Shown here: positions 56,521-64,000 of the stretch, in pieces
Position numbering within the stretch: position 1 is the stretch's first letter
Layout: each line of letters opens with the position of its first letter
Assembly: GCA_022432975.1 (NCBI GenBank)
Contig: CM039509.1
Location: 47,179,184-47,243,183, forward strand
DNA: 64,000 nucleotides
Origin: Begonia masoniana
Lineage: Eukaryota > Streptophyta > Magnoliopsida > Cucurbitales > Begoniaceae
Reading direction: 5' to 3'
Notes under the pieces: model-generated
Told to the model about the DNA's origin: nothing
Databases searched by the model: none
What the model saw: the letters and a program-made list of their open reading frames with translations, nothing else
Translations under genes and position numbers: made by a program

Positions 56521-57988
56521 GCTGTCGGAACTACTTGCAGAAGTAACCATTCAACCAACTATCTTAAATAGGATCAAGGAGGCATAACAAAAGGAATCAA
56601 AGGAAAATAAGAGCATGATGAGTAAGTTAAATGACGCCTCTTCTGAATTTAGTCTCTACAAGGATGGTATTTTGAGATTTAGGAATCGATGGTATATTCC
56701 AAGTGATGAGGAATTACGTAAGTTGATCTTGGCCGAGGCGCACTCGTCTCCCTTTTCTATACATCCTGGCAGCACCAAGATGTATTGGGACTTGAAGTTA
56801 CTCTATTGGTGGCCAAATTTGAAGAGGGATGTTGCCAAGCATGTAGAGTCGTGTTTGATATGCCAACAAGTTAAAGCAGAACACCAACGTACAGGTGGTA
56901 CCCTTCAACCCTTACCGATTCCCGAATGGAAGTGGGAAAACATTGCCATGGACTTTGTTGTGGGATTACCTAAGACAACTAAAGGTCATGATAGTATTTG
57001 GGTTGTAATTGACAGAATGACGAAATCAGCTCACTTCCTACCTGTAAAGACAACGTACACGATGGATCAGCTTGCTAATCTGTGTGTTCAGGAAATGATC
57101 AGATTGTATGGGATTTCGATATCCATTGTCTCAGATCGTGATCCCAGGTTCACCTCAAGGTTTTGGCAAAGTCTTCAAGGCACGCTTGGTACAAAGTTAT
57201 CCTTCAGCACTGCATTTCATCCTCAGACAGATGGCCAATCTGAACGGACAATTCAAACACTCGAGGACATGTTGAGGGCGTGTGTGCTAGATTTTCAGAC
57301 ATCTTGGAGCCGATACCTGCCCTTGGTTGAATTCTCTTACAACAATAGTTACCAGTCCACCATTGGTATGGAACCATATGAAGCACTGTATGGCAGGAAA
57401 TGCAGATCACCCTTATACTGGGATGAAGTTGGCGAAGCAAAACTCCTAGACCCCGAAATTTTGCAGCAGATGTCAGACAAGATTACCATTATTAGGAAAA
57501 GAATGATGACTTCACAAAGCCGACAGAAGAGCTATGCAGACCAAAGAAGGAGGGATCTTGAGTTTGCTGTCGGAGATGAGGTCTTCTTAAAGGTTTCACC
57601 ATTTAAAGGAGTTTTAAGATTTGGCAAGAAGGGAAAGCTTAGTCCACGATTCATTGGACCATTCCCTGTCTTGGCAAGGATTGGCAGTACAGCCTATAAG
57701 TTGCAATTACCTCTATCATTGGAAAAGGTTCACAATGTTTTTCACGTGTCTATGCTAAGGAAATGCATACGTGATCCGACGCAGGTTGTTAAGCCAACAG
57801 TGATTGATATTGAGCCAACACTTATGTATGAAGAGGAACCTGTTCGAATATTGGAAACTGTAGTTAAGACTCTACGGAATAAAGAAATTCCACTAGTGAA
57901 AGTTCTGTGGACGAATCATGGCATTGAAGAAGCCACATGGGAGCGACAGTAGGACATGATTGCCAAATATCCTGAGTTCTTTGCTTGA
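56521..57988 (+). pseudogene. Integrase of the plus-strand gypsy
   Basis: A TAA near 56587 interrupts the linker. From 56615 the frame is open for 445 residues: HHCC (AEAHSSPFSIHPGS... CLICQQ), catalytic Asp in VIDRMTKSAHF, Asp in [10 protein letters not shown] and Glu in TDGQSERTIQ, then GDEVFLKVSPFKG, SPRFIGPF and a VKVLWTNHGIEEATWERQ tail. A TAG at 57950 replaces Gln just before the C-terminus; the original stop is at 57986. This long open stretch contains all integrase catalytic residues and is the best integrase in the window. Confidence 0.9.
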
Positions 57989-58013
57989 TCAATTTTCGAG
58001 GATGAAAATTTTG

Positions 58014-58029
58014 TTTAAGGAGGGGTGGA
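58014..58029 (+). other. Polypurine tract
   Basis: TTAAGGAGGGGTGGA directly precedes the 3' LTR. Confidence 0.85.
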
Positions 58030-60474
58030 TGTAACACCCGACAATGTTCGGCTAGGTATTTTCTTAACAGCTTAACTGTCACCTCCACCATTAACCTTTA
58101 CAATTTTGAATTTGAATGCCAAAGCTTAATTGATTTTATTTGTGTGATGGCAGAATTGTAAATAAGATGGATTTCAATCGATATAAATAGAAAATGGAAT
58201 CCTTAAACCTCACTAAAACCCCATTGTAGCTGACACTTTCCTTCTGCGATTTCTCAACCTCCAGAGCTCTCCTTCTCTTTGCCAACGACTCCTTCGTCGG
58301 CGACCGATTCTTCAGTCTCCACCCTGACAATCCACGCTTTAGATAAGGCTTAGACAATGTAGCTGCTGGTTAGTTACTTAGAGCTCTGTTTTCAGCTAGA
58401 ACTTGAAGTTTCGGATTATTCAATGGCAGAGTTATTGTAGTGACATTTATACGTTTAGTAATGGCATTTCCGATTCGATTCTGGACATTAAGATAACCGA
58501 CTGTGTTTAGTTGCTAGGTTGAATCTAGGCATTTTAGGTTCTGGAAACTTGATCTACGCACATAAGGTGCTTGACTAAAGAACTTAGAAATACATGTACG
58601 TTAGATTCTAGGATGACTTTTGGTTAGAACTTTTAAGATTTTGTTTGAACTCTGTAATGTGAAATGTTTTAGGTGAAGAAAATCCGAGGTGAAGTGCTCA
58701 AGTTGCTCAGGGAAACCAGGTAAGTGAGTGAGTAAGATTCCCGGCCATTAAGGCCCTACATCACAAGGGTACTAGGTAGAAGTTGTCTATAATGTTTAAA
58801 GGTTATAAGTGCTATTGTCTGTTTGTTTATGATACTCGAGTTGATAGTATGATCTTTTGATGAATGAATGAGCTGTCCTTTTAGTCTGATGAAATGAGAG
58901 TACTCATACTCATGCTTCATGATTGTTTTCCTTTCAAGCATAGAAAATGTTTTAAGTGCATGTTTTCCTTCACGATCAAGATATGAACATGAAACTTATG
59001 TAACATGATTAAGAGAGGGTTGGAGGCGGTTTGGCGTATGTCACTGTCCAAAAGAAGGACCATGAATACGGCCCGCAAGGGACTATGTATACTTTCACTG
59101 TCAACCCCCTTTTCGGCACAAATCATACCTTAATTCACATGATGTAAATGATGAACAAGACGTGATGTAAATGATGAACAAGAACGTGATGTAAACGATG
59201 AACAAGAACATGAACAAGAATGTAATGAGAAATGATTATGTAATGTGTTCTTTTCAACTGTGCAGTCATGCATACATGTTAGTATTGCACTCCTTACTAA
59301 ACATTAGGCTTATAGTTTAAACTTATGATGTAGGTGAAGAACTTCCAGGTGAGGATTCCAAATTCAGTGAGGATGTCTAAGACTGGTTGCTGGATGGTGC
59401 TCAGAGTGACAGATTTGTGGCTGGAAAGGCGATTATGACCCCTGGTTACTGCTCTTATGATGTTAGTAAGAATTATACATACTGAAATTAAGTAGGAAGG
59501 GATTTTCTTAACACTATGGATTTGGAATTTGTTTGACTGGATTTCTAAGTTAAGAATGATCATGAGGAGATAGAATGATTTATGTTTTATTTAAGTCTTT
59601 CGCGCTACACGTATTCTGGATGAGTCTATGATTTATACCTGTGGAATCTTATTTTAGTCAAGTTGAAGTCTGTGAAAGTCAGGATGTCTCGTTCGTAGAT
59701 GTTGTCTTCGGTAGATGCTGATTAATACTATCGACAGATGCTAGCATTTCTTATTCACCAGTAGAGGTCTTCTATCGGATGATGCTTGTATGTCACGTGC
59801 GATGCACATGTCAATCGGTAGATGCTGATTATTACTATCGGCAGATGCTAGGAATTTCTCATTCACTGGTAGAGGTCTTCTATCGGATGATGCTTATATG
59901 TCACATACGATGGCACATGTCAATCGTTAGATGCTGATTATTACTATCGGCAGATGCTAGGAATTTCTTATTTACCAGTAGAGGTCTTCTATCGGATGAT
60001 GATTATTATGCCACGTGTGGTTCACATGTCAACCAGTAGATGTAGATGTTTTCGCTATCGGAAGAAGCGAGTATTAAGGTCTTGTCGTTTTGTGATTATG
60101 ATATGAGTAATTATGCTTTGTCGTTTTGTAATCGGTAGAGGTCTTCTACCGGACGATGCCCATGAGTCTTGTGAAACCCTCGTGTCCATTGGATGATGCC
60201 TTCTTCTGGGCAACGTCTACTGAGTCACGTGGAGTGCACGTGACATTCGGGGAATGTGTTCCTATCGGTAGATGACTACAAGTCCATGCAGCCTGCGAAC
60301 GATGAAGTCGAGTGGTCTGAGGCACTTCCTAATCTCTCCAACCGTATAATGGAACCGATGGTTTTGAGTGCCGTGTCGATTTACACTGTGACTGACTGTG
60401 TCGATAGTCTTTATGTGGGGGGCCAAGCGGAGTTTTTGAGGTTTCAGTTTGTACATATATGGCATTGTCCTTGA
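58030..60474 (+). mobile_element. 3' LTR of the plus-strand gypsy, end truncated
   Basis: It starts TGTAACACCCGACAATG. TATAAATA is at 58182-58189, acceptor GTTTTAG|GTG ends 58672, mini-exon 58673-58719 (47 bp), donor ACCAG|GTAAGT at 58720, AAGGCCCTACATCAC box at about 58750, and acceptor GATGTAG|GTG ends 59333. The exon-1 donor is changed from GGTAAGG to GATAAGG. A 24-bp GATGTAAATGATGAACAAGA unit is present three times (two in the 5' LTR). It stops matching the 5' LTR at GCATTGTCCTTGA, 60474. Confidence 0.87.
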
Positions 60475-61449
60475 TTACATAAGCCCATGTCCATGGCTCT
60501 TTGCAGCTTCTTTTCTGGTTGAAAATGGAAGTCAGCTTCAATCTCTGAGAAAAAACGAGATGCTTCTCCTTGAAATATAGATTTACAGAAGAAAACATGC
60601 CATTAGCTGATTTTGTATTCATGAGGGGAGAGTATTTAAAGGCAACAAGATTTGAGAATGAAGTTGACAGAGGAAGAAGTTAACGTGATTGGATTGAGTC
60701 TGTGAGTTGGATCCAACGTGTGGGTTCCTTCGTTATGACGAGGGTCCCACATTTAAGCTGAAGAGAAAAAAATTTCTTCTCTTCAGCGGTGCCTACAAGC
60801 ATTAAATAAACTAAAAAGAAGATAAAAAAAAAAAAAACTTAAGGTCCCTTGTGGCTATAAATCTCCTTTGGACGGTTCCTCCAGTATACGTCACTACAAT
60901 CTTCGAGTGATGGCATCTCGTTATCGCTTGAACTCACACTTTATCATATCACCATCTCTAAAAAGCCATTGCACGCTTATTGGGACAAGTGATGCAATGG
61001 GCCCTTCATGGGATCGATAAATAATGACTTCTCTAGTCGAGTTAGTGTTGGAACCCGCTCTTTCCTTTAAGGTGGGTTGAAGTTATAGCGAAGATGTTCA
61101 TTTGTGGTTCCTCACCGGGTTGGGCTTCTCTCCTTCCAAGTTGGTTTCCACGAACTATTTGGACGCTGTGTTTACCTTGCACTTTTCGTGGCATTAGTGT
61201 CGTTCGATTTGTCGCCTTGGTAGTTATTTCCTCCATGTCCAAAATAGTGTTGTAAATCTACTATGGCGGACAATTCCGATTAAGTCCTCCCACAAACCTT
61301 GCCATTTGGCTTCTCCATCTCGGTAACTCTGCCTTTATCATGGCCATCCCAGTTCTTTATATACTCCTCCACACTTTTATATTCCTTGATAAGACTTGAA
61401 GTTTCCGGACACAAATCCTATAGGATATGGGGGACGTATCCTTTTTATA
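60475..61449. pseudogene. Unassigned flank with a gypsy gag fragment on the minus strand
   Basis: 60475-61000 has no recognised feature, although GTATTTAAAGG (60629) and GGCTATAAATC (60853) look like TATA boxes without a gene. From about 61400 down to 61020 the minus strand encodes a weak gag match of another gypsy family: a SVEEYIK start, then MIKAELP, MARFVGGLNR, VDLQHYF-like and KATNR pieces, in at least two frames with stops. The fragment runs to the gap. Confidence 0.5.
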
Positions 61450-61549
61450 NNNNNNNNNNNNNNNNNNNNNNNNNNNNNNNNNNNNNNNNNNNNNNNNNNN
61501 NNNNNNNNNNNNNNNNNNNNNNNNNNNNNNNNNNNNNNNNNNNNNNNNN
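61450..61549. other. Scaffold gap, 100 N
   Basis: Exactly 100 N. The right flank leads within 350 bp into a second copy of the element end found at 57870-60000, so false duplication across this gap must be considered. Confidence 0.99.
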
Positions 61550-61889
61550 GGATGAGATCAATGGTCACCCTCAATCGTATAGATCCGTTAAATTCATTAA
61601 ACTCACCATTAATACAACTCAATCATAAAGTATCAATTCATATTAAATTAACGTGTTAATTGAAAAATATTTTTTACTTCATGTTCATTAGTATTATTTT
61701 TTAAGTAAGATGCTGCATAAAAAAATTATAGATGAAATAAATATTATAGTATTACATTATTTTATAGTAAATAATTAGTTGCCTAAAATCTAAATTTTTT
61801 TCCATTTATTTTAATTTATGTTAAAACCTAGCAAATAACAATTAACAGCGTCCATATCATCATCATGACGGAAGAGAAAAAGCAACTAA
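61550..61889. other. AT-rich sequence, nothing recognised
   Basis: About 340 bp of very AT-rich DNA with no repeat family or frame in common with the rest of the window. Confidence 0.5.
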
Positions 61890-64000
61890 GGACTCGACGG
61901 AATAAAGAAATTCCACTAGTGAAAGTTCTGTGGACGAATCATGGCATTGAAGAAGCCACATGGGAGCGACAGTAGGACATGATTGCCAATATCCTGAGTT
62001 CTTTGCTTGATCATTTTCGAGGATGAAAATTTTGTTTAAGGAGGGGTGGATGTAACACCCGACAATGTTCGGCTAGGTATTTTCTTAACAGCTTAACTGT
62101 CACCTCCACCATTAACCTTTACAATTTTGAATTTGAATGCCAAAGCTTAATTGATTTTATTGTGTGATGGCAGAATTGTAAATAAGATGGATTTCAATCG
62201 ATATAAATAGAAAATGGAATCCTTAAACCTCACTAAAACCCCATTGTAGCTGACACTTTCCTTCTGCGATTTCTCAACCTCCAGAGCTCTCCTTCTCTTT
62301 GCCAACGACTCCTTCGTCGGCGACCGATTCTTCAGTCTCCACCTGACAATCACGCTTTAGATAAGGCTTAGACAATGTAGCTGCTGGTTAGTTACTTAGA
62401 GCTCTGTTTTCAGCTAGAACTTGAAGTTTCGGATTATTCAATGGCAGAGTTATTGTAGTGACATTTATACGTTTAGTAATGGCATTTCCGATTCGATTCT
62501 GGACATTAAGATAACCGACTGTGTTTAGTTGCTAGGTTGAATCTAGGCATTTTAGGTTCTGGAAACTTGATCTACGCACATAAGGTGCTTGACTAAAGAA
62601 CTTAGAAATACATGTACGTTAGATTCTAGGATGACTTTTGGTTAGAACTTTTAAGATTTTGTTTTAACTCTGTAATGTGAAATGTTTTAGGTGAAGAAAA
62701 TCCGAGGTGAAGTGCTCAAGTTGCTCAGGGAAACCAGGTAAGTGAGTGAGTAAGATTCCCGGCCATTAAGGCCCTACATCACAAGGGTACTAGGTAGAAG
62801 TGTCTATAATGTTTAAAGGTTTATAAGTGCTATTGTCTGTTTGTTTATGATACTCGAGTTGATAGTATGATCTTTTGATGAATGAATGAGCTGTCCTTTT
62901 AGTCTGATGAAATGAGAGTACTCATACTCATGCTTCATGATTGTTTTCCTTTTCAAGCATATGAAAATGTTTTAAGTGCATGTTTTCCTTCACGATCAAG
63001 ATATGAACATGAAACTTATGTAACAATGATTAAGAGAGGGTTGGAGGCGGTTTGGCGTATGTCACTGTCCAAAAGAAGGACCATGAATACGGCCCGCAAG
63101 GGACTATGTATACTTTCACTGTCAACCCCCTTTTCGGCACAAATCATACCTTAATTCACATGATGTAAATGATGAACAAGAACGTGATGTAAATGATGAA
63201 CAAGAACGTGATGTAAACGATGAACAAGAACATGAACAAGAATGTAATGAGAAATGATTATGTAAATGTGTTCTTTTCAACTGTGCATTCATGCATACAT
63301 GTTAGTATTGCACTCCTTACTAAACATTAGGCTTATAGTTTAAACCTTATGATGTAGGTGAAGAACTTCCAGGTGAGGATTCCAAATTCAGTGAGGATGT
63401 CTAAGACTGGTTGCTGGATGGTGCTCAGAGTGACAGATTTGTGGCTGGAAAGGCGATTATGACCCCTGGTTACTGCTCTTATGATGTTAGTAAGAATTAT
63501 ACATACTGAAATTAAGTAGGAAGGGATTTTCTTAACACTATGGATTTTGGAATTTGTTTGACTGGATTTCTAAGTTTAAGAATGATCATGAGGAGATAGA
63601 ATGATTTATGTTTTATTTAAGTCTTTCGCTACACGTATTCTGGATGAGTCTATGATTTATACCTGTGGAATCTTATTTTAGTCAAGTTGAAGTCTGTGAA
63701 AGTCAGGATGTCTCGTTTCGTAGATGTTGTCTTCGGTAGATGCTGATTAATACTATCGACAGATGCTAGGCATTTCTTATTCACCAGTAGAGGTCTTCTA
63801 TCGGATGATGCTTGTATGTCACGTGCGATGCACATGTCAATCGGTAGATGCTGATTATTACTATCGGCAGATGCTAGGAATTTCTCATTCACTGGTAGAG
63901 GTCTTCTATCGGATGATGCTTATATGTCACATACGATGCACATGTCAATCGTTAGATGCTGATTATTACTATCGGCAGATGCTAGGAATTTCTTATTTAC
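61890..64000 (+). mobile_element. Second copy of the gypsy integrase tail and 3' LTR, runs off the window
   Basis: It matches 57866-59980 almost base for base, including the TAG at the third codon of the ERQ*DM tail, the polypurine tract and the 3' LTR (from 62049, TGTAACACCCGAC). The start is abrupt, in the middle of the integrase frame. Differences from the first copy are mostly single-base indels. Mini-exon 62691-62737, donor at 62738, acceptor GATGTAG|GTG ending 63357, and an ATCGGTAGATG cluster from 63720 are present. Confidence 0.9.

Larger units (their letters stand above)
41177..60474 (+). mobile_element. Ty3/gypsy chromovirus-type element, plus strand, split by a nested element
   Basis: 5' LTR 41177-53405 (interrupted by 41848-51577), primer site 53410-53421, gag, protease, RT, RNase H, integrase to 57988, polypurine tract, and 3' LTR 58030-60474. 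Without the nested DNA the 5' LTR is 2,494 bp; the 3' LTR lacks about the last 110 bp. Gene order places integrase after RNase H, as in Ty3/gypsy. The left flank is TCAAT; the right duplication is lost with the truncation. Frames contain about ten stops and at least two frameshifts. Confidence 0.88.

Noticed and set aside
1..64000. tRNA or rRNA genes
   Set aside because: Only short tRNA-complementary primer-binding sites were found; no cloverleaf or rRNA segment was recognised by eye.

Overview
The window looks like repeat-rich intergenic chromatin from a flowering-plant nuclear genome. The evidence is nested Ty3/gypsy and Ty1/copia LTR retrotransposons primed by initiator tRNA-Met, a non-autonomous hAT transposon with an 8-bp target duplication, plant-type GT-AG introns with TATAAATA promoters, and two fixed 100-N scaffold gaps (10058-10157, 61450-61549). 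No bacterial gene, rRNA, tRNA or CRISPR array was seen. The species cannot be named from sequence alone.

Layout. 1-5364 is an LTR whose middle has been replaced by about 100 units of a 40-bp satellite with two unit types. 5366-7050 holds a short tandem repeat and a broken gypsy gag-protease. A minus-strand gypsy 3' end (LTR 7051-9505 plus integrase tail) runs into the first gap. 10158 to about 21.8 kb is a minus-strand copia element split by a complete gag-only gypsy element (11084-20613, target duplication ATATG). 21.9-23.4 kb is unassigned. 23460-38178 is a copia RNase H remnant split by a gag-only copia (23566-38012, GCATA), which itself holds a solo LTR in its 5' LTR, a second solo LTR in its leader (TGCGC), and a fused LTR/gypsy pol block (29123-37579). 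The only convincing host gene is at 38838-39189: two exons encoding an 86-residue secreted Gly/Tyr/Pro-rich protein with its own TATA box. After it come a copia LTR carrying a hAT element (39510-40948, CTCTCAAT) and a plus-strand gypsy element (41177-60474). The 5' LTR of that gypsy is split by a complete minus-strand gypsy (41848-51577, GAAGT). 61890-64000 repeats the 3' end of the plus-strand gypsy after the second gap.

The coding content is decayed. Every gag/pol frame carries stop codons or frameshifts, many of the stops explicable as C-to-T or G-to-A changes. Integrase tails of the form VKVLW...E(A/T)TWERQ suggest Tekay/Del-like chromoviruses.

The most interesting signal is in the LTRs rather than the proteins. 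Nearly all gypsy LTRs here, from several diverged families and on both strands, share one intron-like plan: a donor, an acceptor, a mini-exon of 45-57 bp ending CAG|GTAAGT or close to it, a second intron, then a third exon whose last part is a cluster of short repeats rich in ATCGG/CCGAT. Three elements also show a possible small intron between the primer-binding site and the gag start codon. This would make a multi-exon, LTR-encoded leader RNA. It is an inference from sequence signals and needs RNA evidence.
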